A stretch of DNA of 64,000 bases, taken from positions 1-64,000 of the forward strand of contig SCRI01000025.1 of NCBI GenBank assembly GCA_004298675.1, read 5' to 3'. Below, piece after piece: positions 1-8,189 of this stretch; positions within the stretch are counted from its first letter, which is position 1, and each line of letters opens with the position of its first letter. The position numbers were made by a program, and so were the translations under genes. Source of the DNA: a bacterium. Lineage in GTDB: Bacteria > Vulcanimicrobiota > Vulcanimicrobiia > Vulcanimicrobiales > SCRA01. Below the pieces are notes generated by a model that worked only from the letters and a program-made list of their open reading frames with translations, did no database searches and was not told where the DNA came from.

Positions 1-1070
1 CGGAGCCCCGCCTCGCGCCTGCGGGCTCCCTCCCCAGCGGCGCCGGTCACGCCGCGCACGGCCTCTGCCAACGCACCGGGATCGCTAGGGCAGAGTCGCG
101 CAGCCCCACTCGTGACTTCACTGGTCTGGGGCGAATCGACGGCCACAATCGGCAGACCCGCAGCCATGGCCTCGACGAGCACCAGCCCCTGCGTCTCCGA
201 GGTCGAGCCGAAGACGAAGGCATCGGCGGAGGCGTAGAGCGCGGGCAGCTCCTCGCGCGATACTTCGCCCAGAAAACGCGCTCGCTCGCCCAGACCCGCG
301 GCCCGTGCCTCGGCCTCCAACCGCTCGCGCTCCGGACCGTCGCCGGCCAGCGCCAAGGTGGTGCCGTCCGGCAACCGCGCGAGCATGGCCAACAGCACCT
401 CGAGGTTCTTCTCGCGCGCCAGCCGCGACACGGTGAGCAGCCGCAGCCCCGGGCCGTTGCCGCCAAGCCGCGCGCGCCCCTGCGGCGTCGATCGGGCGGC
501 CGTAAAACGCTCCAGCGGTATGCCCGAGGGGATCACCTCGATACGCGTCGTCACCCCCACAGCCCGCAACTGGCTCTCGATGTCCCGCGTCGGTACCGTC
601 ACCGCAGCGGCGGCGTTGGCATAGGTCCGCGTGAGGATCGTTGCCAGCCTGCGCGCAACCTCCGGATCGATCGGCGCGTAGTGAGCGTAGCGATCGAGGC
701 GGGTGTGATACGTGAAGACGAGCGGCACCCCGAAGCGGCGCGCATAGTGTGCCCCCATCCAGCCGGTGATGAACGGTGAATGCGTGTGGATCAGCGAGCA
801 GCGCGCCAGCACGGTCAGCCGGTTCCGCCGCGCCACCACCGGAAGGGTCAGGCGGTACTCCGTGGGCATCGGCAACGGCAACGAGGGCATGCGATAGATC
901 TGCATCTCCTCGCCCGCGCTGGTGGCCGGGAAACGTGGGGTGAACATCGCCACGCTGTGCCCGCGCGTGCGTAACGCACCCGCCAATCCGTCCACGGCCG
1001 CCACGATTCCGTTGACGATCGGGTGGTAACACTCCGTAAAAAAAGCGATGCGCAGGGCAGCCGCGTTCAC
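1..1070 (-). CDS. Glycosyltransferase family 4 (partial, C-terminus off window)
   Basis: A GT-B retaining glycosyltransferase, probably cytoplasmic and transferring a sugar from a nucleotide-sugar to a lipid or glycan acceptor. The reading frame runs open from position 1070 to the window edge, so about 356 residues are visible and the end is missing. The N-terminus reads IAFFTECYHPIVNGIVAAVD, the typical first strand and Gly loop of GT4 enzymes. Further on come an HTHSPF motif, RLAREKNLE at the start of the donor domain, and ETQGLVLVEAMAAG, the E-x7-E-type donor-binding site. The start is taken as GTG at 1070 because a GAGG ribosome site lies just upstream and no better start gives the first strand. 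It is divergent from the 3D-domain gene. The family is secure; the substrate is not known (diacylglycerol or phosphatidylinositol glycosylation are possibilities). Confidence 0.85.
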   Translation of the reverse strand, partial: MNAAALRIAFFTECYHPIVNGIVAAVDGLAGALRTRGHSVAMFTPRFPATSAGEEMQIYRMPSLPLPMPTEYRLTLPVVARRNRLTVLARCSLIHTHSPFITGWMGAHYARRFGVPLVFTYHTRLDRYAHYAPIDPEVARRLATILTRTYANAAAAVTVPTRDIESQLRAVGVTTRIEVIPSGIPLERFTAARSTPQGRARLGGNGPGLRLLTVSRLAREKNLEVLLAMLARLPDGTTLALAGDGPERERLEAEARAAGLGERARFLGEVSREELPALYASADAFVFGSTSETQGLVLVEAMAAGLPIVAVDSPQTSEVTSGAARLCPSDPGALAEAVRGVTGAAGEGARRREAGL

Positions 1071-1146
1071 GCTAGCCTCGCTTCTTCAGCCGCTGGGCTC
1101 TTCCCCGGGGGCTCATATTTTCGTATCGCGCAAGATTTCAGGAGAT

Positions 1147-1176
1147 TTGACGCCTGTCATACCGGGGTGCTATAGT
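1147..1176 (+). promoter_or_regulatory. Sigma70-type promoter for the 3D/G5 gene
   Basis: A -35 box TTGACG at 1147-1152 and a -10 box TATAGT at 1171-1176 are separated by 18 bases. Transcription would begin near 1183, giving a leader of about 120 bases before the TTG start at 1305. Confidence 0.6.
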
Positions 1177-1177
1177 C

Positions 1178-1273
1178 CGCAGGTCCGACGCATCCCCCCG
1201 GGGATCGTCAGGCCGCCACCTGCGCCAGGAGCGCGCGTTCGCAAATGTGAGGCCCGCCGGGTCGCCATGATGC
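1178..1273 (+). promoter_or_regulatory. Structured 5' leader of the 3D/G5 gene
   Basis: CGCAGGT at 1178-1184 can pair with ACCTGCG at 1217-1223. Inside this lies a second stem made of GACG-ATCCCC and GGGGATCGTC (about 1186-1209), so the start of the transcript can form a nested two-stem structure. An alternative pairing of CGCATC (1189-1194) with GATGCG (about 1268-1273) would be mutually exclusive with it. Leaders of wall hydrolase genes are often riboswitch-controlled, but I could not match this to a known riboswitch consensus. Confidence 0.35.
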
Positions 1274-1304
1274 GCCGCCCCGCATACCGACGAAAGGAGC
1301 CGGT

Positions 1305-2480
1305 TTGGTAGGACGCGATACACCGGCACTAGCCGCCACCAGCGTTCTCTCTCTCGGTTTACTTGCACCCCTCGCCTTGGGGGCCGCCCACGCCCACGCG
1401 GGCACGCTCGTCGTCGACGGTGCCTCCCGCACGTACGCCATCCGCGGCGAAGCCGCGACGGTGGACGAGCTCCTCCGCACGGAAGGCGTGAGCGTCACCA
1501 AGGCAGATAGCATCTCCGCCCCGCTGGACTCGCGGCTCGGCTCGCTCGACCGGATCGTCGTGCGGCACGCCGTCCCCGTGCGGCTGGCTACACCCTCGGG
1601 GAGCGAATCCGTCGACACGGCCGCCGCGACGGTCGGCGACGTCCTCGCGCAACAGGGCATCCATCCGGCTAGGGAAGACCTGGTCGCGCCAGCGCCTTCG
1701 AGCGCGGTGAGCCCGGACCTGACCATTGAGTACCGGCCCGCCGTCGACGTGACGCTGGTCAGCGGCAGCATCCACCTGCTGGTCCATACGCCCGGACCGA
1801 CCGTGGGCGACGTGCTACGCCGAGAAGGCGTTGCGCTCGGTGCCTACGATCGCGTATCGCCCAACCCCACCGCGGCGATCCACGACGGCGAGCAGATTAC
1901 GATCGAGCGCATAACCGAGTGGACCGAGACCTCGACGCGGCGGCTCGTGCCGCCGGTCACGCACCGCATCAGCTATACGATGCGGCCCGGCGTAAGCAAA
2001 GTGCTTGCCGCCGGGAAACCCGGTCAAGAGCGGATCACGATGCGCTATATCCAACGCCAAGATGCCCCCATGCAGAAGCGCGTCGTCAAGCGTGTCGTTC
2101 TCGTCAAGGCGTCGCCGAAGGTCGTGGCTGAGGGCGTCGGCGACTGGTCGCGCTTCCGCGACTTGGCTTCGCGCGGCGGCTCCTTCGCCGGCACCATCGC
2201 CTACACCGCGCTTCAGATGGTGGCTACGGCCTACACGCCCTTCTGTGCAGGTTGCAACGGCTACACGGCTCTGGGAGAGCACGCCGGCTACGGCATCGTC
2301 GCTGTCGACCCGCGCGTAATCCCGCTGGGCACCAAACTCTTCATCCCCGGTTACGGTCCGGCGATCGCCGGCGATACCGGCAGCGCCATCCGCGGCGACC
2401 GCATCGACTTGGGCTTCGAATCCAATGGCGAGGCGATAGCCTTCGGGCGCCGGCAGATCACCGTCTACGTGCTGCGGTAG
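1305..2480 (+). CDS. Secreted DUF348/G5/3D-domain protein, YabE-like
   Basis: A 391-residue exported protein probably acting on peptidoglycan as a lytic transglycosylase-like or resuscitation-promoting enzyme. Residues 1-32 are a signal peptide (hydrophobic stretch LSLGLLAPLALGAAHAHA). Three DUF348 repeats cover about 33-205 (each with a TVDELL or TVGDVL core), a G5-type domain about 207-280, and a 3D domain about 300-391 with the ATAYTPF start and the aspartates of GDTGSAIRGDRIDLGF that name the fold. The TTG start at 1305 is fixed by AAGGAG at 1294-1299, five bases upstream. The gene lies directly before rsmA, as yabE lies near ksgA in Bacillus, which supports the identification. A strong promoter and a folded leader precede it. 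The exact enzymatic activity is inferred from the family. Confidence 0.88.
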   Translation: MVGRDTPALAATSVLSLGLLAPLALGAAHAHAGTLVVDGASRTYAIRGEAATVDELLRTEGVSVTKADSISAPLDSRLGSLDRIVVRHAVPVRLATPSGSESVDTAAATVGDVLAQQGIHPAREDLVAPAPSSAVSPDLTIEYRPAVDVTLVSGSIHLLVHTPGPTVGDVLRREGVALGAYDRVSPNPTAAIHDGEQITIERITEWTETSTRRLVPPVTHRISYTMRPGVSKVLAAGKPGQERITMRYIQRQDAPMQKRVVKRVVLVKASPKVVAEGVGDWSRFRDLASRGGSFAGTIAYTALQMVATAYTPFCAGCNGYTALGEHAGYGIVAVDPRVIPLGTKLFIPGYGPAIAGDTGSAIRGDRIDLGFESNGEAIAFGRRQITVYVLR

Positions 2481-2495
2481 AGCGGCCGCAGTCCA

Positions 2496-3317
2496 TTGCA
2501 CCCACGCCAACTGCTGCAGGCTCGGGGGCTGGCCGCCCGCAAACGTTTCGGCCAGAATTTCCTGCTCGACAACACCGCCGCCGATCGCATTGCGCAGGCG
2601 GCAGTTGCCGGGGAGTCCGAATTGCGAGTCCTCGAGATCGGGCCGGGCACCGGGGTGCTGACGGCGGCTCTGCTACGCGCCGGCGCGCGCCTAACGGCCG
2701 TCGAGATCGATCGCGGGCTGGCGGCCATCTTGCGCGAGCGCGAGGACCTCGCCGCCGCTACGATCGTCGAGAGCGACATCCTCACCTATGACCTGCACAA
2801 CTTCGCCGCCGCGGGACGCTGGGCCGCGTGCGGCAACCTTCCCTACTATATTACGACGCCGGTGCTCTTCGCGCTCTTGGAGTGTGAGCCCCAGCCCGTG
2901 CGCATCGTCGTCATGGTTCAGCGCGAGGTTGCGGAGCGCCTCAGCGCGGGTCCGGGCAGTGCCGCTTACGGCGCACTCTCGCTGCTCGTGGCCTATCGCG
3001 CACGCGCCACGCGCCTCCTGACCCTACGCCCGGCGGCGTTCTACCCGCGTCCGCAGGTAGACTCGACCGTCGTGGTGTTGGAACGCCATGAGCACCCACC
3101 GGTACAGCCGCGCGATCCAGGTGCCATGCTCGGCCTTATTCGTGCCGCCTTCGCATACCGGCGCAAGACGCTGGTAAACGCCCTCGAACTGGGAGCTTCC
3201 CCGGTGCCGCGCGAGCGCACGGCGGCGGCGCTGGAAGCTATCGGCAAGCCTATCGGCGTGCGCGGCGAAACGCTCTCCCTCGATGACTTCTCACGACTCG
3301 CCGACCAGCTCTACTGA
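2496..3317 (+). CDS. rsmA: 16S rRNA (adenine1518-N6/1519-N6)-dimethyltransferase
   Basis: Dimethylates two adjacent adenines in the 3'-terminal hairpin of 16S rRNA late in small-subunit assembly, using S-adenosylmethionine in the cytoplasm. At 273 residues it has normal length. Seen motifs are RKRFGQNFLLD at 15-25, motif I EIGPGTG at 47-53, the acidic loop VEID at 69-72, ESDIL near 92-96 and the catalytic motif IV NLPY at 114-117, followed by MVQREVAERL. The start is TTG at 2496, which has only a weak ribosome site; the gene follows the 3D gene by 15 bases, so translation may be coupled. The CPBP gene starts inside its last codons. Confidence 0.96.
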   Translation: MHPRQLLQARGLAARKRFGQNFLLDNTAADRIAQAAVAGESELRVLEIGPGTGVLTAALLRAGARLTAVEIDRGLAAILREREDLAAATIVESDILTYDLHNFAAAGRWAACGNLPYYITTPVLFALLECEPQPVRIVVMVQREVAERLSAGPGSAAYGALSLLVAYRARATRLLTLRPAAFYPRPQVDSTVVVLERHEHPPVQPRDPGAMLGLIRAAFAYRRKTLVNALELGASPVPRERTAAALEAIGKPIGVRGETLSLDDFSRLADQLY

Positions 3318-3999
3318 GGCTTTCGCCCCCACGGCGTCCCTGGCGCTGGTGGCTGCGGCGGTGTGCGCCGGCTTCCTCGTCGCTATCCTCACCGCCCTGG
3401 CCAGCGGAACGCGCGTCCATCACATCGCGCCCTGGCAGGTCAATCTGATCCAGCTGTCCTTCTACGCCGGCATCGGCACCGTGTTGATTCCGGCTCTGCC
3501 GCGCGTAGCGGGACGTTCGCTGCGGCAATTGGGGCTGGCGCCACCGCAATTCCGGCAGATCCTGTGGGGGCTCTGGGGCGCTCCGGCGATGCTGGTGCTG
3601 AGCTCGATTGCCGGCGTCCTCGTGACGCTCCGCTATGGGGAGCACGAGCAGGCGGCACTGCGCATGCTCCCGGCGTTCAACACCACCGGCCTCTTCCTTA
3701 CCTTTGCCTTCATCGCCGCCGTCGCGGCACCGTTCTTCGAAGAGCTCTTCTTCCGCGGCCTGATCTTTAACGCGCTCTCCGAACGGCTCTCGTTCTGGCC
3801 GGCCGCGGCGCTCTCGGGGCTGGCCTTTGCCTTCGCCCACGCCGACGTCTGGGCGCTGCTGCCGCTGTGGGTCGTGGGACTCTCTCTGGCGTACATCTAC
3901 TCACGCTCGCAGAGCCTGTGGTCGTCGATGATCGCGCACGGCCTCTTCAATACCATCTCGCTCGTCGCATTCGTCTGGAAGGATCATCTGCACCCATGA
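3283..3999 (+). CDS. CPBP family intramembrane glutamic endopeptidase
   Basis: A 238-residue integral membrane protein of the CPBP (CAAX protease and bacteriocin-processing, Abi) family. About six to seven hydrophobic segments are visible. The family motifs are present: EELFFR with Glu153, Glu154 and Arg158, FAFAHAD with His186, and HGLFN with His219 and Asn223, so the protein is probably an active membrane protease. It overlaps rsmA by 35 bases and overlaps the next glycosyltransferase by four bases (ATGA), so it sits in a translationally coupled row. The substrate is unknown; family members process prenylated or bacteriocin-like peptides or regulate membrane proteins. Confidence 0.92.
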   Translation: MTSHDSPTSSTEAFAPTASLALVAAAVCAGFLVAILTALASGTRVHHIAPWQVNLIQLSFYAGIGTVLIPALPRVAGRSLRQLGLAPPQFRQILWGLWGAPAMLVLSSIAGVLVTLRYGEHEQAALRMLPAFNTTGLFLTFAFIAAVAAPFFEELFFRGLIFNALSERLSFWPAAALSGLAFAFAHADVWALLPLWVVGLSLAYIYSRSQSLWSSMIAHGLFNTISLVAFVWKDHLHP

Positions 4000-5006
4000 T
4001 CGTCGCCGTCGACGCTACCAACCTCCTGCGTGACGACCGCGGCATGGGGCGGTACGTCCGCGAAGTGCTGCGCCGTCTGCGCTCGCAGGTGGAACTGCGC
4101 TTGGTGACTCAGCACCGCGACGCGGAGTCGCGCCGCGGTTACGCGCACGCCCTAGGCTATTACGATGCACCGCTCGTCTCCGCGCGCGCCAGCGGGGCCA
4201 ACGTGCTCTGGTACCCTTGGAACCTCACCCACTTTCCACCGCAGCTACCCTACGCCGTCACCATCTACGATCTGGCCCCGTTGCGCTTCCCCCACCGCTC
4301 GCCGTGGGTGCGCTGGCGTGAGGAGCGGCGCCTGCGCCGCGCGGCCGCGCGCGCGCGCACGGTGATCACCGCCTCCGAGTTCACGCGTAGCGAGATCGTG
4401 GAACGCCTGGGCGTGGAAGCCGCGCGGATACGCGTCGCGTCCGGCGCCCCCGCCGCTCTCTTCCAACCGGGCGAGCCGGAGCGGCTCCCCGAGTATCTGC
4501 TCGAGCGCCCCTACCTGCTCTACGTCGGAGCCGTCGAGCCGCGCAAGAATCTCTCGACGCTCCTGCGCGCGCAGGCACGCCTCTTCGAGCGCTCGGGCGT
4601 ACCGCTGGTCTGCGCCGGCGGTGCCGTGCCGGAGAGCCCCGGCGTTCACAGCATGGGCTACGTCGACGAGCCGTTGCTGCTCTCGCTCTATCGCGGCGCC
4701 ACCGCACTCGTCGTGCCGTCGCTGTACGAAGGCTTCGGCCTGCCGGTATTGGAGGCGATGGCTTGCGGCACCGCGGTGGTAGCCTCGCGACGCAGCGCGT
4801 TGCCGGAGGTTGCGGGCGATGCCGCCTACTACGTCGATCAGCCCGGCGACGTAGAAGCTTGGTGCGATGCGCTTGGGCGGATCGAAAACGATCCGGAGCT
4901 GACCGCCACGTTGCGCGTGCGCGGACGCGCGCGGGCGGCCTCGTTCTCTTGGGACCGGACGGCGGAGGTGACGCTCGAGGCGCTGCAAGCCGCCGCCGCC
5001 GGCTAG
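3996..5006 (+). CDS. Glycosyltransferase family 4
   Basis: A 336-residue GT-B glycosyltransferase of the mannosyltransferase-like GT4 group. The N-terminus MIVAVDATNLLRDDRGMGRY holds the acceptor-domain Gly loop, ITASEFTRSEI marks the domain border, YVGAVEPRKNLSTLL begins the donor domain, and PSLYEGFGLPVLEAMACG is the donor phosphate and sugar site. Start ATG at 3996 overlaps the stop of the CPBP gene as ATGA; a longer upstream reading would overlap CPBP completely and was rejected. It is followed seven bases later by a GT2 gene, so the two probably act on the same glycan, perhaps a cell-surface polysaccharide or glycolipid. The sugar and acceptor cannot be read from the sequence. Confidence 0.9.
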   Translation: MIVAVDATNLLRDDRGMGRYVREVLRRLRSQVELRLVTQHRDAESRRGYAHALGYYDAPLVSARASGANVLWYPWNLTHFPPQLPYAVTIYDLAPLRFPHRSPWVRWREERRLRRAAARARTVITASEFTRSEIVERLGVEAARIRVASGAPAALFQPGEPERLPEYLLERPYLLYVGAVEPRKNLSTLLRAQARLFERSGVPLVCAGGAVPESPGVHSMGYVDEPLLLSLYRGATALVVPSLYEGFGLPVLEAMACGTAVVASRRSALPEVAGDAAYYVDQPGDVEAWCDALGRIENDPELTATLRVRGRARAASFSWDRTAEVTLEALQAAAAG

Positions 5007-5012
5007 CACAGC

Positions 5013-5918
5013 GTGGCCCGCATCGTCGCGCACTTGATCGTCGGCGCACGCCCCGAACCGTTCCTCGACGCACTCCTGCGGAGCCTAGCGCCCGCAGTCG
5101 AGCACCTCTGCGTCAACGACAACTCGGGTCTAGGCGACGCGAGCCCGCACGCCCAGACGCTCGCACGCAGCGCGTTCGCGCGCCAAGGGCGGCTAAGCGT
5201 GGCGCGCACCCGTTTCCAGGACTTCTCCAGCGCGCGCAACGCTTGTTTCGAGCTGGACGACGATGCGGACGAGCGGACGTGGGTGGCCTTCGTCGACGCC
5301 GATGAAGTTCATGGCGAAGGCTTCGTCAAGATCGCCGCACGCCTCGACCGCCTGCCGCGCGAGATCGGTTACGTCGACGGCTACACGTGGCATTTCTTTC
5401 AGAGCTTCGATTGGTACGCGTCGATCGAGCGGCGCATGGCGTTCTTCCGCTGGACGCCCCAGGCGCGCTGGGAGGGCAGCGTGCACGAGCGCCTGATCGG
5501 AGTACCCGGCAAACGCTTGGCCCTCCCGTACGTCTACGGACATTACGGTCACGTGGTGCCGTTCGAGTGGGAGGCGCAGAAGGAGCGTCTCTATGCCACG
5601 CTAGGCTTCCCGGGGCGCAGCGTCGACGACGCCGCGGCGCGCCGTGCCGACCGCGCGGGCGACTACCAGGCGATCGAGGAGACCTATCGCGACGTCTGGA
5701 CGCGTATGCTGCGTTTTCGCGGCCGCCACCCAGCCGCGGCGCGCGACACCATCGCGCGCATCAAGGACGAGCGTGCCGAACACTTCCGCGCCATCGCGGA
5801 GATCATCGCGCGCCGCCAAACGCTGCCGGTACGCCTGTGCAATCTCGCACACCGCGCCAACTACGCGCAGCGTTGGCGCTTGCGCGTGCTGGAGGGGCTG
5901 CGCTATGGCATGCTCTGA
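5013..5918 (+). CDS. Glycosyltransferase family 2 (GT-A)
   Basis: A 301-residue inverting glycosyltransferase of the GT2 type. It begins with MARIVAHLIVGARPEPFLDA, passes a NDNSGLGD turn, and carries the DxD metal-binding motif in AFVDADEVHGE (about residues 91-101), which binds the nucleotide-sugar diphosphate. Later HERLIG and HYGHVVPFEW resemble the acceptor region of SPBc2/SunS-like GT2 enzymes. The start is GTG at 5013, seven bases after the GT4 stop. No membrane segment is seen. It belongs to the plus-strand row from the 3D gene to the DUF2079 gene. Confidence 0.88.
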   Translation: MARIVAHLIVGARPEPFLDALLRSLAPAVEHLCVNDNSGLGDASPHAQTLARSAFARQGRLSVARTRFQDFSSARNACFELDDDADERTWVAFVDADEVHGEGFVKIAARLDRLPREIGYVDGYTWHFFQSFDWYASIERRMAFFRWTPQARWEGSVHERLIGVPGKRLALPYVYGHYGHVVPFEWEAQKERLYATLGFPGRSVDDAAARRADRAGDYQAIEETYRDVWTRMLRFRGRHPAAARDTIARIKDERAEHFRAIAEIIARRQTLPVRLCNLAHRANYAQRWRLRVLEGLRYGML

Positions 5919-7098
5919 GCACCGCGGCGCAGGCATCGTGACGCTGGCCGCAGGCTGTTTTGCCGCGCTCTACGTGGTGCTCGACTTCAATAAACTGCAC
6001 GCGCTGCGCTTCGGGGCCGACTCCGGCATCTTCTTGCAGACGCTGGTGAACTTCGCGCACCACGGCTCGACCTTCAACTGGGCGGAGCAGGCGCCTCATC
6101 TGCAAATTCACGACTCCTGGACGCTCTTGGCCTTCGCGCCGCTGGCGGCGCTTTGGCCGCGCCCGGAGCTGCTGATCGTACTGCAGCTAGCGCTCCTGGC
6201 GGGGGCGGCGATCCCGCTGTACCTGCTAGCACGTGCCTTCGGACTGAGCCAAACACCCGCCGTGCTGATCGCCGTGGCCTACCTGATCTCGCCTTCCGTT
6301 CAAGGCTGGGCGTACTCCGACTTCAGCGAGAGCCATCTCGTGCCGATCCTGGCTTTCGCGCTGGCACTGGCCGTCAAAAGACGCTCGCTCTGGGGCACGC
6401 TGCTGTTCGCGCAGCTCCTGCTAGGAGTGAAAGAGGACGAAGTATGGTTCGTCGGCTGGTTCGCGCTGGCAGGCGCGCTCTGGTACGATCGGCGTAGCGG
6501 TCTGGCCGTGGTGGCGCTCTGTGTCGCTAACGGCCTGGCCTACTACGGCATCGACGCCCTGCACGGGCATCTGCCCAACCGGCCGCAGTACGGCCTAGCC
6601 GATCCCTTCTGGCGGCAGCAGTTGGCATTTCTCGCCGAGGTCCTGGCGCCGTTTGCGTTCGCGCCGCTGGCGCTGGGATGGCGTGTGCTGCTCGCGGCAC
6701 CGCTGCTGGGCGAGCTGTTTCTCACACAGCACTGGCACTACCCGCTGGCGCGCGCCGGCGTCCACTATACCGAGCCAATCGTCGCGCTCTTGGCCATCGG
6801 CGCCGTCATCGCCATCGCGCGCCGCCCGCGTTGGGCCGGCTGGGCCTTGGCGTGCTCCGCGATCATGGCCGCATTCTTCAACACGACGGTCCTGCACCTC
6901 GGGCGCCACCTTTACGCCCCAGACCCGCGCTACGGCGAGCTGCACGCGCTTGCGCAGAGTAACCGCGCCTTCACTTTCTCCATCGACGACGAAGGCGCAT
7001 GGGTAGTCGCCTCCGGCGACACCAATGCGCGCCTGCTCGGGTTCGGAGACCCGCTGCGCCACCCGCAACCCGCGTGGCTCGACGCGGCGGGCCATTAG
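5905..7098 (+). CDS. DUF2079 polytopic membrane protein
   Basis: A 397-residue protein with about nine to ten hydrophobic segments, matching the DUF2079 family, whose members resemble GT-C (PMT-like) membrane glycosyltransferases. Early residues RFGADSGIFLQTLVNFAHHG and the HDSW motif lie in the first outer loop, and QLLLGVKEDEVWFV and HYTEPIVALLAIG are typical of the family. Start ATG at 5905 overlaps the GT2 stop by 14 bases and has GGAGG at 5891-5895. The open frame extends upstream to 5644 but only as a shadow of the GT2 gene. It converges with the next gene, sharing four bases. A role in transferring sugars from lipid carriers outside the membrane is inferred from fold and neighbours. 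Confidence 0.85.
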   Translation: MACSEHRGAGIVTLAAGCFAALYVVLDFNKLHALRFGADSGIFLQTLVNFAHHGSTFNWAEQAPHLQIHDSWTLLAFAPLAALWPRPELLIVLQLALLAGAAIPLYLLARAFGLSQTPAVLIAVAYLISPSVQGWAYSDFSESHLVPILAFALALAVKRRSLWGTLLFAQLLLGVKEDEVWFVGWFALAGALWYDRRSGLAVVALCVANGLAYYGIDALHGHLPNRPQYGLADPFWRQQLAFLAEVLAPFAFAPLALGWRVLLAAPLLGELFLTQHWHYPLARAGVHYTEPIVALLAIGAVIAIARRPRWAGWALACSAIMAAFFNTTVLHLGRHLYAPDPRYGELHALAQSNRAFTFSIDDEGAWVVASGDTNARLLGFGDPLRHPQPAWLDAAGH

Positions 7099-8189
7099 CC
7101 GCGCTGTTTGCGGCGCACCTCTGCGACGATCTCCCGCAGACGCTCCACGAAGCGCTGCGGAGAGAAGCGCTCGGCCTGCGCCCGCAGCGCAGCTGCATCG
7201 TACCGCGCGGGTTCGAAGGCACGCAGCACCGACGCCAGCGACTCCGGGACCGGCTCGTGAAAGAACTCACCGGTGACTCCAGGAACGACCGTCTCGAGCG
7301 CACCGCCGGCGCCGTAGGCAACGACCGGGCGCCCCGCAGCGGCCGCCTCCAGCGGCACGAGACCGTAATCTTCCGATCCCGGCAACAGCACGACTCTCGC
7401 GTTGCCGAGCAGCTCGCGCAGCGCGCCCTCCGGCACGTAGCCGAGTAACGTCGTCGTGGATCCCTTCGCAAGCCTCCGTAAACGCTCGTGCGCGGGGCCG
7501 CTGCCCGCAACGAGCAACGGCAACCCTACCTGCCGGCAGGCCTCGATGGCAAGGTCGATACGCTTGTACGGTAAGAGCCGCGAGGCGATCAGCGCATAGT
7601 CGCCCAAACCCGGGCCGACGCCGATACGGTCGAGATCGACGGGCGGATGGAGCACGTACGCTTCGCGCCCATACCACTGCAGGATGCGCTGTGCCGAGTT
7701 GCGCGAGTTGGCGATGTACGCCGTCGGCAGACGCGCGGCGGCGAGGTCCCAAGCCGCGAGGCGGCGCACCAGCGGACGCACCAGCGGCTCGAACGGCCCT
7801 GCGAGTCTGCCGACGTAGGCGTCGTAATCGAAGAGAAAGCGCGAGACCGAATGACAGTAGCAAACGTGCACCGCATCGGCGCGCGCCCGTACGCCCTTGG
7901 CCCAGGCCGTGGTAGAGCTGACGACCGTGTCGTACGCTGAGAGATCGAAGGCGGCAAACGCGCCGGGATAGAGCGGTGCGAGCGCACGAAAGAGGCGCCG
8001 GTGGCCCGGCAGGTGCTGCAGGTACGACGTGCGCACGCGCGCAGCGTCGAAGAGATCGCCCAAGCGCTCGCGCTCGAAGATCGAGGTATAGATAGGTGCT
8101 TCGGGCCAAGCCGCCGCGATATGCGCGAAGACACGCTCCGCGCCGCCGCGCTGATTCAGGTAGTCGTGGACGAGCGCGATCGCGGCTAC
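7095..8189 (-). CDS. Glycosyltransferase family 4 (start codon unclear)
   Basis: A GT4 enzyme of about 364 residues. The conserved family N-terminus ALVHDYLNQRGGAERVF is encoded at about 8177-8127, then CYCHSVSRFLFDYDAY, ANSRNSAQRI, SRLLPYKRIDLAIEAC and PGSEDYGLVPLEAAAAG, the donor site. The frame is clear, but no ATG, GTG or TTG lies in frame between this N-terminus and well inside the upstream M16 gene; the first canonical codon is TTG at 8063, which would remove the VHDYL strand. The codon overlapping the M16 stop is GTA at 8189-8187, and ATC or CTC follow. It is the last gene of the long minus operon that starts at moeA. The coordinate given is the most upstream plausible point. Confidence 0.85.
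   Translation of the reverse strand, partial: VAAIALVHDYLNQRGGAERVFAHIAAAWPEAPIYTSIFERERLGDLFDAARVRTSYLQHLPGHRRLFRALAPLYPGAFAAFDLSAYDTVVSSTTAWAKGVRARADAVHVCYCHSVSRFLFDYDAYVGRLAGPFEPLVRPLVRRLAAWDLAAARLPTAYIANSRNSAQRILQWYGREAYVLHPPVDLDRIGVGPGLGDYALIASRLLPYKRIDLAIEACRQVGLPLLVAGSGPAHERLRRLAKGSTTTLLGYVPEGALRELLGNARVVLLPGSEDYGLVPLEAAAAGRPVVAYGAGGALETVVPGVTGEFFHEPVPESLASVLRAFEPARYDAAALRAQAERFSPQRFVERLREIVAEVRRKQRG

Noticed and set aside
118-1032. Long minus-strand open frame of 304 codons
   Set aside because: It is a shadow of the glycosyltransferase, which is read in another minus frame to the window edge; its translation is Arg/Ala/Gly-rich low complexity without motifs.
1178-1304. c-di-AMP (ydaO) riboswitch before the 3D gene
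   Set aside because: The typical conserved blocks of that riboswitch could not be located, so only a structured leader is claimed.
5644-5904. N-terminal extension of the DUF2079 protein
   Set aside because: The bases encode the end of the GT2 gene in another frame; ATG 5905 has a good ribosome site and starts the first membrane helix.
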